Shown here in pieces: positions 9,197 through 18,674 of a stretch of 64,000 nucleotides of DNA. A model generated the notes under the pieces. It was not told where the DNA came from, ran no database searches, and was given only the letters and a program-made list of their open reading frames with translations. Numbering within the stretch: the first letter of the stretch is position 1; every line of letters begins with the position of its first letter. Where the stretch lies: contig NZ_CAJVCE010000018.1 in assembly GCF_910594985.1 (NCBI RefSeq), positions 1-64,000 on the forward strand, given 5' to 3'. The position numbers and the translations under genes were made by a program. The DNA is from Paenibacillus allorhizosphaerae (GTDB taxonomy: Bacteria; Bacillota; Bacilli; Paenibacillales; NBRC-103111).

Positions 9197-10102
9197 ATGA
9201 ACTTCGATCAGATTCTAACCTTCGTGTCCATCTACCGTCTCGGCAGCATATCCAAAGCCGCGGAGAAGCTGTTTCTACCGCAGCCTACCGTGTCGCACCG
9301 GATCAAGCAGCTGGAGAGGGAACTCGGCAAGCCGCTGCTCATACGCGCGAACGGAACTGTCCGCTTGTCGCAAGAAGGCCATGCGTTCCTGCCTTATGCC
9401 CTAAGCGCGCTGGCCGCGCTCGATCAAGGACGCGAGGCGATCGAGCAGATGAATCAGGGGCTGACCGGTACGCTGTCTCTTGGCTGCAACAACTCGTTTG
9501 CCGGCACGATCCTGCCTTCGATTCTGAAGAGCTTCATGGCCGCGCATCCGGGCATCGCGCTGAAGGTGCACTGTTACTCTACGGAGGAACAGATCAAAAT
9601 GCTCAAAAGCAAGCATATCCAAATCGGCATCACCCGTTATACCGCCAATGACCCGGGAATCACCTTCAAGCTGCTCTATGCTCACCCGGCTTATGCGGTC
9701 ATCTCCCGTGAACATCCTTATGCGGAACGCGATACGCTTAGCCTGCAAGATGTATTGAAAGAAAAGCTCATCCTATACGAAGCCGACAGCCTCTATCGGC
9801 AAAAAATCGACCTAACCTTCAAAGATTTGAATATGCTGTACGATCCCCATTATGAAACGAATAATTTGCAGCTGATTAAATTTTGGATTAAAAGCACGAT
9901 GGGCATTTTTCTATCTTGCCCGCTGTACATGCAAACGGAAATCGAGTCGGGAGAGATGGTGGCGATTCCGATTGAACACAATCCGTTTCCGTTGAATCAA
10001 ATTTTTATCATGTACAGGGAAGATCATTTGAACAGTCTGGACCATTTGTTTATGCGTCATGTGGAACAGTATATGCGGCATCTGCGAGTACGATCAAGTT
10101 AA
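9197..10102 (+). CDS. LysR-family transcriptional regulator
   Basis: 301 residues, the normal LysR length. The N-terminal winged helix-turn-helix (about residues 1-60; GSISKAAEKLFLPQPTVSHR, then IKQLERELG) is followed by a substrate-binding domain (about 90-290; GTLSLGCNNSFAGTILP). AAGGAGGTG directly upstream sets the ATG at 9197 rather than an earlier in-frame start at 9176. The divergent MFS gene is the likely target. The inducer is unknown. Confidence 0.92.
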   Translation: MNFDQILTFVSIYRLGSISKAAEKLFLPQPTVSHRIKQLERELGKPLLIRANGTVRLSQEGHAFLPYALSALAALDQGREAIEQMNQGLTGTLSLGCNNSFAGTILPSILKSFMAAHPGIALKVHCYSTEEQIKMLKSKHIQIGITRYTANDPGITFKLLYAHPAYAVISREHPYAERDTLSLQDVLKEKLILYEADSLYRQKIDLTFKDLNMLYDPHYETNNLQLIKFWIKSTMGIFLSCPLYMQTEIESGEMVAIPIEHNPFPLNQIFIMYREDHLNSLDHLFMRHVEQYMRHLRVRSS

Positions 10103-10174
10103 CGTCGACCGTAGCGAACCGATTCAGAACGGCGGAATCCGGGCGCGGTTCTAAGAATCAATTCCTCTACTTCT

Positions 10175-10849
10175 TTAGCAAGAGCATCGATCTTCAGGCT
10201 CAAACCCGTTCCAGATGATCGTCTGCTCCACTAGGAAGCGTGAGGTAGGCCGGGCGGGTTTAGCCGCCTTACCGATGGCTACAAGCAGGACCGGAACATA
10301 ACGCTGCGGGACATTGAATGCTTTGACGAAGGCGTCAGCGTCGAAGCCGACCATCGGGCCCGAGTCGAGACCTTTCGCTTTAGCAGCGAGCATCAGTTGC
10401 ATAGCGGCAAGCGATGCGTTGCGAATCGCTTCGTCGCGCCGATATGAGGAAGATATGCCCGCTGCATAAGCCTCTTCAATTTGATCGAACATGATCCGGT
10501 GAGAAGAATAACCCGCATAAGCATCTTCAGTTCCGGCTTGAATAACGGGTCTATATACGGCTTCGACATTCTGATTGGCCTGCAGGTCACCGAGTATGGC
10601 GACGATAACGGAAGCGTCGACGATTTGTTTTTGGCCGTTCGCAATAGGAAGCAGTTTTTCCTTGACTGCCGCCTCGGTAATGGCGATGAACTTCCAATGC
10701 TGAAGATTCCAAGACGACGGGGCGCTGCCGGCAAGTTCCAGAAGCTCCTTGATTTCTTGTTCACTGAGTTTGTATGATGCATCGAAATATCTTACGGAAT
10801 GACGTTCACGGATTATGGTGAAAAAGTCGGTTTGAACAGCGGATGACAT
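10175..10849 (-). CDS. Nitroreductase-family FMN flavoprotein
   Basis: 224 residues of the nitroreductase fold. It begins with the family signature RERHSVRYFD and the PSSWNLQHWKFI segment that contacts FMN, and ends with VPVLLVAIGKAAKPARPTSR. Such enzymes reduce nitroaromatics, quinones or related compounds with NAD(P)H. The start at 10849 is preferred over 10885 because AAGGAG lies ten bases upstream. It is divergent from a MocR-type regulator, which may control it in response to a compound the enzyme handles. Confidence 0.88.
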   Translation of the reverse strand: MSSAVQTDFFTIIRERHSVRYFDASYKLSEQEIKELLELAGSAPSSWNLQHWKFIAITEAAVKEKLLPIANGQKQIVDASVIVAILGDLQANQNVEAVYRPVIQAGTEDAYAGYSSHRIMFDQIEEAYAAGISSSYRRDEAIRNASLAAMQLMLAAKAKGLDSGPMVGFDADAFVKAFNVPQRYVPVLLVAIGKAAKPARPTSRFLVEQTIIWNGFEPEDRCSC

Positions 10850-11028
10850 TTTCGATCGACTCCTTTGTGTGTAATTTGTAACCATGCCGGGATCGTGTTC
10901 GCGAACTTGAATCCGTTACGTGCTATGTTATGCCAATCCGCGGCTTGGAACAATAGCATTTTTCCAAAAGTGTATCAATACAGTTGATCGAGTATAGTAT
11001 AATGGCATTAAGAAAGCGAGGGGGCGGA

Positions 11029-12384
11029 ATGAAAAAATATTTGGATATTCTCACCGATATAGAGCAAAAAATCAACGAAGGGCAGTTCGCTTCGGGTCAA
11101 AAACTGCCTTCCGTCCGCAATGCCGCGAAGCTGTACGGCTGCAGCGCCAACACAATAGCACGGGCATACGTGGAATTGGAGAAATGCCACGCCATTTACT
11201 CGATTGCTCAAAGTGGCTATTACGTGGTGGAAAAGCTGGGAAAACGGCTCAACGTAACGGAGAGTAAGACAGTCGATTTTTCCTCCGTTTCGCCGGATCC
11301 AAGCGTGTTTCCGTATCTGGATTTCCAGCACTGCTTGAACAAAGCTTTAGACACTTACAAGTACGATCTGTTCACCTGCGGCAATTCGAAAGGACTGGAG
11401 ACGCTTCGTCAGACGCTTGTATCCCATTTGGCTGGATATCAGGTGTTTGCCAAAATGGAACAAATCATCATAACGTCGGGTGCCAATCAGGCGCTAGAGA
11501 TTTTGGCGAAAATACCGTTTCCGAACGGAAATTCGGTCATCCTGGTCGAACAGCCGAGCTACGATATTTATTTGCGGTTTCTTGAGGCGGAGGGGATTCC
11601 GGTACAAGGAATCACTCGTACGACAGCAGGTATTGATTTACGGGAATTGGAGGAGAAATTCAGACAGGGCGGAATCAAGTTTTTCTATACCATGCCCAGG
11701 CACCACAGTCCTCTCGGCACCTCGTACAGCGCGGACGAGAGGAGAGCGATCGCACGTATGGCGAGCAAATATGACGTATACGTCGTAGAGGACGATTATA
11801 TGGCAGACTTAGGCGAAGAGCCGGGCACCGATCCCATATACGCCTATAACCGTACGTCGCACATTGTTTATTTGAAAAGTTTCTCGAAAATCATTTTTCC
11901 GGGACTCAGGCTCGGCGCCGCCGTTTTGCCGGAAAAGCTGCTTGAGTCGTTCTGCGAATACAAAAGATACGCGGACACCTCGCAGCTGTCCCAGGCGGCG
12001 CTCGAAGTGTATATCAAAAACGGCATGTATGATCGGCACAAACGTAAAATATGCAGCCAATATGCAGCGCGAATTCGCGCTCTGAACGAGGCGGTGCGGC
12101 AGTATAACGATGCAGGATTACTTAGTATATCGGATGTTCGCTCCGGTGTGTACGTTCAGTTCAAGCTGCCACAGACGGTCAATCTTGAACGCCTAATCGA
12201 GCGGCTTGCGGCAAAGGATATCGTTGTTGTCTCCGGCAAGCAGTTTTATTTATCGAATTATTTGGAACGGGAGAAGTTTTTGCGGATCAGTATCTCACGG
12301 GCGCAGCCGGAGCAAATCGAGGAGGGGGTTCGGGAGATCATCGAAGAAGTGAGGCGGGAAGTCAAGTCCCCATCGATGGTTTAA
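11029..12384 (+). CDS. MocR-type GntR/aminotransferase transcriptional regulator
   Basis: 451 residues, with an N-terminal GntR winged helix (about 1-70; GQKLPSVRNAAKLYGCSANT) joined to a fold-type I aminotransferase domain (about 90-440). The aminotransferase part keeps SGANQALEILAK, the VVEDDYMADLG cofactor motif and YLKSFSKIIFPGLRLG, in which the Lys of SFSK is the expected PLP lysine. MocR proteins sense PLP-linked metabolites rather than catalyse. GAGGGGGCGG precedes the chosen ATG; upstream in-frame starts at 10984 and 11002 lack this. A short palindrome TGTATCAATACA at 10971-10982 lies in the divergent promoter region and may be part of its operator. Confidence 0.9.
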   Translation: MKKYLDILTDIEQKINEGQFASGQKLPSVRNAAKLYGCSANTIARAYVELEKCHAIYSIAQSGYYVVEKLGKRLNVTESKTVDFSSVSPDPSVFPYLDFQHCLNKALDTYKYDLFTCGNSKGLETLRQTLVSHLAGYQVFAKMEQIIITSGANQALEILAKIPFPNGNSVILVEQPSYDIYLRFLEAEGIPVQGITRTTAGIDLRELEEKFRQGGIKFFYTMPRHHSPLGTSYSADERRAIARMASKYDVYVVEDDYMADLGEEPGTDPIYAYNRTSHIVYLKSFSKIIFPGLRLGAAVLPEKLLESFCEYKRYADTSQLSQAALEVYIKNGMYDRHKRKICSQYAARIRALNEAVRQYNDAGLLSISDVRSGVYVQFKLPQTVNLERLIERLAAKDIVVVSGKQFYLSNYLEREKFLRISISRAQPEQIEEGVREIIEEVRREVKSPSMV

Positions 12385-12583
12385 AACACAACAGCATGCA
12401 AGCGGCGGCGTTTTCTGCGAGTGGATCGTGAACGCTGCAAGTTTATTCCGTTCACTGACTCGTAGAGAGGGGAGGAACGAAAGACGCTCAGACGAAAATT
12501 CATATTAAGTGACAAGAACAAGATCATGATCTCAGTATGTGCCGCGTAAATCGCTAAACTCCGCGGCAGAAATTGCAAATGTT

Positions 12584-12597
12584 TGTAAGCGCTTCAA
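12584..12597. promoter_or_regulatory. cre-like sequence between converging genes
   Basis: TGTAAGCGCTTCAA matches 12 of 14 positions of the CcpA cre consensus TGWAARCGYTWWCA. It lies between the ends of two convergent genes, not at a promoter, so a regulatory role is doubtful. The same intergenic stretch has a GCCGCG...CGCGGC hairpin at 12541-12567. Confidence 0.25.
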
Positions 12598-12663
12598 TAC
12601 AATGCCATAATCAGCTTGCGAAACCATAACCAATTTGTCTTGCAAACATTTATTGCACCCCGG

Positions 12664-13536
12664 CTAGTCCTGATTGATATATCGTTTGCGAAACTCCATA
12701 GGCGTAAAACCGCTTTGTTCCTTAAACACTTTATCGAAATAATTAATATTGCAAAATCCGCTAAGCTCCGCGATTTCCGTAATGGATCTTTGCTGGTCCA
12801 GCAGCAGGCGCTTGGCGTGGTCAATGCGTACTTTGGTCAAATATTGCACTGGCGGTAGGCCGAAAACTTTCTTGAATACGCTGGAAAAGTAATCGGTGTT
12901 CATGTTGATGATTTCGCATATGCGATCCATATACACTTTATCGGCAAAATGCTCCTCCATGTAATCAATAGCCGGCTTTAGCCTCATGTATTGATTTACA
13001 TAATGGCGGGGAGTATGCTTGTTCAAATCTTGTTGGTGCAATCGCAGCAATGAAATCATGATGCGGTATACGCTAGAGAGAACGTTGTACTCGTACCCTA
13101 CATTCGCTTGAGTGAATTCTTGGTAAGCCTTTTCGATTTCAGCATTCAGTTCCTGCCAAAACGGGTGGGACTTGCCGTATTTGTTGAGAATTTTGTTCGA
13201 TCTGTAAAATAGGGTGAGAAGATGTGTGATTTCAAGGTTCCCAGGCGAAAGCAAAAGCGCCCTATCAAATACCATGCCTCGAATGCGGCCGCTAACTCCG
13301 GGCAAGCACGTTACCGAATGAACTTGGCAGCTGTTGATAAAATAAATTTCGTCCGTTTCAGCGTCGAAGCTTTGACTATCGATTTGAAACCGTACCGGAC
13401 CTTGTAATATTTTGATAAATTCCAAGTGCTCATGCCAATGAGGATCAACAAGAGAAAAGCGATCTTGCTGAATGGTCATCGTAAATGGAAAACGACTTCC
13501 CTCGAATTTCTCTACTTTTTTCTGTGCTGGCTCCAT
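12664..13536 (-). CDS. AraC-family regulator with N-terminal cupin domain
   Basis: 290 residues. The N-terminal part (about 20-150) is a small beta-barrel sensor (DPHWHEHLEFIKILQGPVRF, then YFINSCQVHSV). The last ~100 residues carry two helix-turn-helix motifs (MDRICEIINMNTDYFSSVFK and SITEIAELSGFCNINYFDKV). AGGGAGGG before the ATG at 13536 decides the start against 13632. It is divergent from a solute-binding lipoprotein and a glycosidase, which it probably activates when the sensor binds a sugar breakdown product. Confidence 0.92.
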   Translation of the reverse strand: MEPAQKKVEKFEGSRFPFTMTIQQDRFSLVDPHWHEHLEFIKILQGPVRFQIDSQSFDAETDEIYFINSCQVHSVTCLPGVSGRIRGMVFDRALLLSPGNLEITHLLTLFYRSNKILNKYGKSHPFWQELNAEIEKAYQEFTQANVGYEYNVLSSVYRIMISLLRLHQQDLNKHTPRHYVNQYMRLKPAIDYMEEHFADKVYMDRICEIINMNTDYFSSVFKKVFGLPPVQYLTKVRIDHAKRLLLDQQRSITEIAELSGFCNINYFDKVFKEQSGFTPMEFRKRYINQD

Positions 13537-14038
13537 CGGTAGTCCCTCCCTGCACAACAAAAGTAAGTATTGTACTCCATTTATATCACAAAACAACATA
13601 AGTTTGAACACAACGGATAGAACGGTATCCACATAGAAGGCAAGAGTCGAGGCTCATCAGAATGACCTCATTCCAACAGTAAAGGAAAGCGACTTTTAGA
13701 CGATGTATTCTTTTCTCCGTTATAGCTCATAAATCGGTCATTTTCGATATTACAAAAAATCGTAAATTTATCCAAAAAAGTTAGGTAGCATCGTATCAAA
13801 TAAATCAATTATAGTGTAAGCAAATCCTGTAAAAGATTTTTCGGAGAAGGAGGCTCCTGTGGTTTTCCGGCATCAATGGCGAACAAATGTTGCTACATTA
13901 GTAACCGCTTTCAATGATTCGTGCAGCCAAGATTGAATTGAAGCTCGCTCCGCTAAGGGGAAGTAAGTTTAAACGTACTCTTTGCTTAAAAATGCAAGCG
14001 CTTCATCACGAATAATTGTGAAAGAAGGAGAGGCGTAA
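13537..14038. other. Divergent regulatory region between AraC and lipoprotein genes
   Basis: About 500 bases without a coding frame that looks real. It is AT-rich in the middle and must hold the promoters for both divergent genes. I see one cre-like site (13900-13913) and a weaker one (TGCAAGCGCTTCAT near 13992), but no clear -35/-10 pair. Confidence 0.5.
13900..13913 (+). promoter_or_regulatory. Candidate CcpA cre site upstream of the lipoprotein-glycosidase pair
   Basis: AGTAACCGCTTTCA matches 12 of 14 positions of the cre consensus. It lies 126 bases before the lipoprotein start in the AraC-controlled region, a normal place for catabolite repression of a sugar uptake gene. Confidence 0.4.
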
Positions 14039-15364
14039 ATGCTAAAGAGGAAAGCATTGCTGATGTCATTAACGGCCATGGTGCTGGCGATTGCAGGCTG
14101 TGGGGGAGGAGGGGCGACGGGTACCGGGAGCGAAGCAAAACAAAACGAAATGAATAAGGCACCGGTTGTAGACACGACTCCAGTGAAGCTGAAACTGTAC
14201 TTCTCCAACGGTTCATTTAGCGATCAGGATGTGAATTCGCTTATCGTAGAGGCGCTTAACAAGAAGTATCCTTACATTAGCATTGAAGTGATACGGCCCG
14301 GGAAAGGTACGACGATCGAGGAACTTATCGCTGCAGGAATGACGCCGGATATCATCTATGCCTCGAATCTCGATTTAACCGGATTCAAAACGTTGGATCT
14401 GCTCGAAGATATTACGCCGCTGGCCAAAGCGCATCAGGTGGATTTGAGCCGCTTCGATCCGGTCTTGCTCGATTCCGTGAAAATCCTTTCGGAAAAGGGG
14501 GAAATGTACGGGTTGCCTTTCTTCGCACATTTCAGCGGATTATTTTACAATATAGATCTTTTTGATAAATTCGGCGTCCCTTATCCGAAGGACGGCATGA
14601 CTTGGGATGAAGTCATCGAGGTAGCGAAGAAGCTTTCGCGTTCAGACAACGGGGTAACGTACAAAGGGCTCGATCCCGACACGATCGCACGCATGGCCAT
14701 GCAGCTGCCTGTCACCTTGGTGGACCCCAAAACGAACCGATCGGCGATCGATAGTGACGGCTGGAGAAACATATTTACGCTTGCCAAGGACATCTGGTCG
14801 ATTCCGAACAATACGCCGGATAAGCTGAACTCCTACCAGTCGCGAAACTGGTTTATGAAAGACAGAAATGTGGCGATGCTGCCCTACAATAACTTACTGA
14901 ATATCGGACTTGAAGATGCCGCGAAAAACGGATTGAACTGGGATGTGGCGCAATTTCCGAGCTTCAAAGAGAAGCCGAATACGTACGCTCATGTCGATAC
15001 GCAAATATTTGCCGTTACCAAGACAAGCAAATACAAAAATCAAGCGATGCAGCTGCTGAGCGTAGCTACTTCCGATGAAGTACAGCTCAAGAGCGCAAGA
15101 TCGACGGCACGGTTGTCCGCATTGAAAAATCCCGAGATGAAAAAACAGCTGGGCGCAGATATGGCGTTTTTGAAAGGGAAAAACCTGCAGTCCATTTTCA
15201 AAAGCAGCCCGGCTCCGGCTCCGGTTTATTCGCCATACGATTCTTTGGTAAGAAATATTTCGTTTCAAAGCTTCGAGGAGTATTTTAATGGCAAAGATCT
15301 TAACACGGCCTTGAAAGAAGCGAACGAAAAGATCAACAAGTGGATAGATTCAAATAAAAAATAA
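14039..15364 (+). CDS. ABC-type sugar-binding lipoprotein (orphan, paralogue 2)
   Basis: A 441-residue family 1 solute-binding protein with lipobox AIAGC and lipidated Cys21. Body motifs (LLEDITPLAKAH, FYNIDLFDKFGVPYPKDGMT, LQSIFKSSPAPAP) align with the lipoproteins at 3354 and 57809. AAGGAGAGG precedes the ATG. It is the first gene after the divergent AraC regulator and is followed after 43 bases by a glycosidase, so the three form one utilisation unit. No permease is present, so it must either share permeases encoded elsewhere or act as a surface sensor or capture protein. Confidence 0.92.
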   Translation: MLKRKALLMSLTAMVLAIAGCGGGGATGTGSEAKQNEMNKAPVVDTTPVKLKLYFSNGSFSDQDVNSLIVEALNKKYPYISIEVIRPGKGTTIEELIAAGMTPDIIYASNLDLTGFKTLDLLEDITPLAKAHQVDLSRFDPVLLDSVKILSEKGEMYGLPFFAHFSGLFYNIDLFDKFGVPYPKDGMTWDEVIEVAKKLSRSDNGVTYKGLDPDTIARMAMQLPVTLVDPKTNRSAIDSDGWRNIFTLAKDIWSIPNNTPDKLNSYQSRNWFMKDRNVAMLPYNNLLNIGLEDAAKNGLNWDVAQFPSFKEKPNTYAHVDTQIFAVTKTSKYKNQAMQLLSVATSDEVQLKSARSTARLSALKNPEMKKQLGADMAFLKGKNLQSIFKSSPAPAPVYSPYDSLVRNISFQSFEEYFNGKDLNTALKEANEKINKWIDSNKK

Positions 15365-15407
15365 CTGCGGCTGGCCGGCTCATCCCCGCGAAGGATAGGG
15401 TGAAACC

Positions 15408-17420
15408 ATGAGTTATCAATTGAATGATTTTGCTTTCGATTTGCGGGCGAGCTTGGCTCCGTCCAATCATATTTGGGTGTGCAGCGGGTATAGTACCGTT
15501 GCTCCCCTTCCCAATACGGTTGCGGGAGTGAAGGGCTTGTTCTCTCCTCCGTTTGCTGCTCACGACGTTCAGCTTCTGCTTGATATCGAAGCCGACGGTC
15601 ATATCGTTGGCGATACCGGAAGTTTTGGAAAAGGGGATTGCGGACTGTTGTATTCGGGAGCCGAGTGGCGTCCGGACCGCATTGAGCGAAAAGGGACTTA
15701 TCATTATTTTCATGAAGGCCGTCTGATATCTCTCTCCGTCCGGAGCACGCTAGTTCCGCTTGCGGATCGGGCCGGTTTTATCGTATCTATATTTATTGTC
15801 AACCGAAACGATCGAAGCATCGATCTATGCGTAAAGCCTTGCCTTACGCCCGGTCGGCTAAGCTGGCACGGACTGGACGATTGGGATTTCGGACATCCGG
15901 CTCCAGGGGAGTCGGCGGAAGCTTGCGGTACGGGGATTTGGGAAAATCATCAGGTGCGAATGACGTTCCTGCATGAAGAATTACGGTCGCCCGGTATTTC
16001 GCCAGGGCAGGAGGCTGTCTGCCGTATGGCCGTTGTACTAACTCGCAGCGGTGAAGCATGCACGGGTATGGATAGCCTTGCGGGCTGGGAGCGGCGTACA
16101 GAAGATGTGTGGCTGGAAAGGATTCAGCGCACGTGCCAAGCCGTTCCTGGGCTGAAAAGCGATATACCCGGGCTTGAGGATTACTACCGGCGTTCGCTGG
16201 TCAGCGGCTTGATCTGTCTATGGGAACATCCCGACTTTGCCATGCAGCCGTTCCCGGTCGTGTCCGGTATCGAAGGCGCAGGCATTTGCTGTTATCCGTG
16301 GGATGCAGGCGGTTACGCTGGAAGGATGTTAGCCATGCTGCTCGGCAGCGGAAAAACGATGGAATTGGCACAGCTTATGGCCGGCAGCGGCATTGAACGC
16401 CATTCGAGATTTTCGCCGAGCGGACAGGGCAAGGATGTTCCATACTCCTACAGTCTTTGGTCCTTTTTCAATTTGGTCTGGAGCAACCTGGAACAGCACG
16501 GTGAAGGGTTGGCGTTGTACGATGTGATGCGGAATCTGTTGCTGGCCGATGAAGAAAGGCTTCCTTCCTGGGGTGAGCTGCTCGATTACGGCAAGCAGCG
16601 CAACTTGCTTGAGATGCGAAGCGCTGCGCACGAGCATGTCGTTTCCAGCCCGAACGCGGAGAGGGCTTGGTGCTATGACCGGCTTGCGGATATGGCCGAG
16701 CGGCTGGGGAACGGCGAAGCTTCGCGCTTGCGGGATAAAGCGGAACGGATCCGCAGCGCACTTCGGGAGCATCTGTGGGATGCAGAAGCGGGATGGTTTC
16801 TTTGCAGGTATCCTAATGGCCACGTCGAACGGGTGTACACGGTTCAAGCTTACGATTCGCTACGAATGGGTGCATGCACGGAAAGCATGACGACCGCTTT
16901 GCTTTCGCATTTGCGGGACGGCGCATTTCTCGCTCCTTACGGTGTAAGCAGCATTTCGGCCGAAGATACAATTCATTATGAGCTGAACGATCCGGATTGG
17001 TCCGGCGGAGGCAGTTATACGGGAGAATGCACAATATTGGCTCTTACGCTGTGGGAAAGCGGACAATCGGAGCTCGCATGGGACGTGTTAAAGCGGCTTT
17101 TCTGGATGGGAAGGCATTTGCCATACTTTCCTCAAGAACATTTTTGCGACCGTCCTGCAGTACCCGCCCACAAGCGTGCGAACGTCATTGCCGGTCTTTC
17201 CGGTTGCGAAGCCATATTGTTCGGCATGGCAGGATTAAAACCCGGGATGGACGGTACGCTTACGGTATTTCCTAATCCGCCTCAGGAAGGGAACGTCTCC
17301 ATAACAGGATATCGGTACCGGGGGCGATTGATCGATGTTCATATGAAGCCGGACTATTGCGAGATCGTTTGTGACGAGAAGATCGTTTATAAAGGTGCCC
17401 CTGTATCCTTTAGCTTTTAG
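15408..17420 (+). CDS. Six-hairpin (alpha/alpha)6 glycosidase-like protein
   Basis: 670 residues without a signal peptide, so the protein is cytoplasmic. The N-terminal ~230 residues are beta-rich. From about 250 there is an alpha/alpha-toroid typical of GH63/GH78/GH15-like clans (CCYPWDAGGYAGRMLAMLLG, AWCYDRLADMAERLGNGEA, DPDWSGGGSYTGECTILALT, AHKRANVIAGLSGCEAILFG). The conserved Asp and Glu in these stretches (WDAGG, YTGECT) are candidate catalytic acids. A short beta domain closes the protein. It probably hydrolyses an oligosaccharide imported after capture by the upstream lipoprotein. The exact family cannot be fixed by eye. Confidence 0.75.
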   Translation: MSYQLNDFAFDLRASLAPSNHIWVCSGYSTVAPLPNTVAGVKGLFSPPFAAHDVQLLLDIEADGHIVGDTGSFGKGDCGLLYSGAEWRPDRIERKGTYHYFHEGRLISLSVRSTLVPLADRAGFIVSIFIVNRNDRSIDLCVKPCLTPGRLSWHGLDDWDFGHPAPGESAEACGTGIWENHQVRMTFLHEELRSPGISPGQEAVCRMAVVLTRSGEACTGMDSLAGWERRTEDVWLERIQRTCQAVPGLKSDIPGLEDYYRRSLVSGLICLWEHPDFAMQPFPVVSGIEGAGICCYPWDAGGYAGRMLAMLLGSGKTMELAQLMAGSGIERHSRFSPSGQGKDVPYSYSLWSFFNLVWSNLEQHGEGLALYDVMRNLLLADEERLPSWGELLDYGKQRNLLEMRSAAHEHVVSSPNAERAWCYDRLADMAERLGNGEASRLRDKAERIRSALREHLWDAEAGWFLCRYPNGHVERVYTVQAYDSLRMGACTESMTTALLSHLRDGAFLAPYGVSSISAEDTIHYELNDPDWSGGGSYTGECTILALTLWESGQSELAWDVLKRLFWMGRHLPYFPQEHFCDRPAVPAHKRANVIAGLSGCEAILFGMAGLKPGMDGTLTVFPNPPQEGNVSITGYRYRGRLIDVHMKPDYCEIVCDEKIVYKGAPVSFSF

Positions 17421-17489
17421 TTCTTGGTTCGAGCTTTGGATTGCGAGGTTTACGATAGAGGTGTGCCCCTGTCATAATGCATCATCATT

Positions 17490-17513
17490 GCCGCGTAAAT
17501 CGCGGCTTTCTTC
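17490..17513 (+). terminator. Terminator after the glycosidase gene
   Basis: GCCGCG and CGCGGC form a 6-bp stem with loop TAAAT, followed by TTTCTTC. It lies 70 bases after the glycosidase stop codon. Confidence 0.6.
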
Positions 17514-17607
17514 ATTATCTGTTTCCCGACGAGGCTGTCATTACAGGTGAAGGCACGATTGTTGGGGGCGCTATCGTTGCCAAATACGCGAGGAGTAATG
17601 TTTGCGA

Positions 17608-18390
17608 CTATGGTTGAAACCAGGATCGCAAAGTCGTCTTGTCACGAGCATTATTCAACAGCAATAGGTTGAACTTGCAACAAATGAACAGTATCACAAT
17701 ATCGTACGCCGAAAATACATAAAAGCTCCATAGGTATTTGAATGTCAAAATGTGCAACTGCATCGAAACAAGATAACCTATCCATAATATTGCTGTCACC
17801 ATTCCCAAAATGCTCCAATGGAGTCGGTAAAAACAAACCGTAGCTGTGATCGCAGCTCTGACGGTAGTATAGATTATAAGCACTACTACCGTGTCTCTCG
17901 CTAGGTCTTGAAACCAACCGGACGTAAAATGATAGTGGCCGCTAAAAAAAGGGATTGATTCAAGATCAGCATAGATAACGTAATTCGTCCCTACCAAAGT
18001 AAACCATCGAATAAAGCGTGAGGAGCCTTGCAATAAAAGGATCCACCACTTCTTGGCTATCCAAAAATAAACAGGCAAAGCAACTCCGGTAAAAGCCGGA
18101 TGCCACCAAATCAGCTTATAAACCCCTAATGCTAAAAAACCGTATTCGATACCGACAAACATTGCTGAAAAAAGCAGTGTCCAGCCAAAGCGAAGTTGAA
18201 ACGCAGCAATGAAAAAGGCGACCGATGAGACATAGTAGACTTGGGAAAGATATGCCCCTAATGATAAGTCGTAATAGCGGATATTCAATATGCCGGGGGT
18301 ATATTCGTAGCTATGAAACCAGTGCAAAATCACATTTTCGAAATAAGACGCAATTGCGCCCAGCCCTAAAAACAAAGGCAATAACTTCAA
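17608..18390 (-). CDS. Polytopic membrane protein, CBO0543-like (3' part of a split gene)
   Basis: 260 residues, mostly hydrophobic, with about six to seven transmembrane helices rich in aromatic residues. Stretches such as FVGIEYGFLALGVYKLIWWH resemble the poorly characterised CBO0543-type membrane proteins of Bacillales. No function is known. The only available start is a TTG right after a run of ten A (minus strand), with no ribosome binding site. The upstream frame ends within four bases of this start. Adding one A to the run would fuse both parts in frame, so this is probably the second half of one gene, broken by a frameshift or read by slippage. Confidence 0.6.
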   Translation of the reverse strand: MKLLPLFLGLGAIASYFENVILHWFHSYEYTPGILNIRYYDLSLGAYLSQVYYVSSVAFFIAAFQLRFGWTLLFSAMFVGIEYGFLALGVYKLIWWHPAFTGVALPVYFWIAKKWWILLLQGSSRFIRWFTLVGTNYVIYADLESIPFFSGHYHFTSGWFQDLARDTVVVLIIYTTVRAAITATVCFYRLHWSILGMVTAILWIGYLVSMQLHILTFKYLWSFYVFSAYDIVILFICCKFNLLLLNNARDKTTLRSWFQP

Positions 18391-18674
18391 GTTTTTTTTT
18401 TATAAAAAGTATAAGCTACAAGAATCAAGCTTAGAGCAGCCAAAATCAAAAACCAGATCGCATTCCCCATTTGTATGGGTACTTTGAACTGAAGAGTTCG
18501 TTGGAGCAAACCGTATTCCTCCCAATGGAATAAGAAACTATGTTTATTATGGCTGTATTTCCATTTTGTATACAAATGCAATAACGCAAAACGACCAGTA
18601 AGCATTTTTGACGATGAATCAATTTTAAAAGTGTTACCTGCATTCGGAGATATCATTGAAGGATGTATAAACAA
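18387..18674 (-). CDS. N-terminal part of the split membrane protein gene
   Basis: 95 residues with a soluble N-terminal half and one clear transmembrane helix near the end (NAIWFLILAALSLILVAYTF), finishing with YKKKT. It overlaps the downstream frame by four bases at a homopolymer of ten A (plus strand 18392-18401 as T). The joined product would be about 355 residues. The 5' end abuts the dga operon operators, so its promoter may overlap them. Confidence 0.45.
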   Translation of the reverse strand: MFIHPSMISPNAGNTFKIDSSSKMLTGRFALLHLYTKWKYSHNKHSFLFHWEEYGLLQRTLQFKVPIQMGNAIWFLILAALSLILVAYTFYKKKT

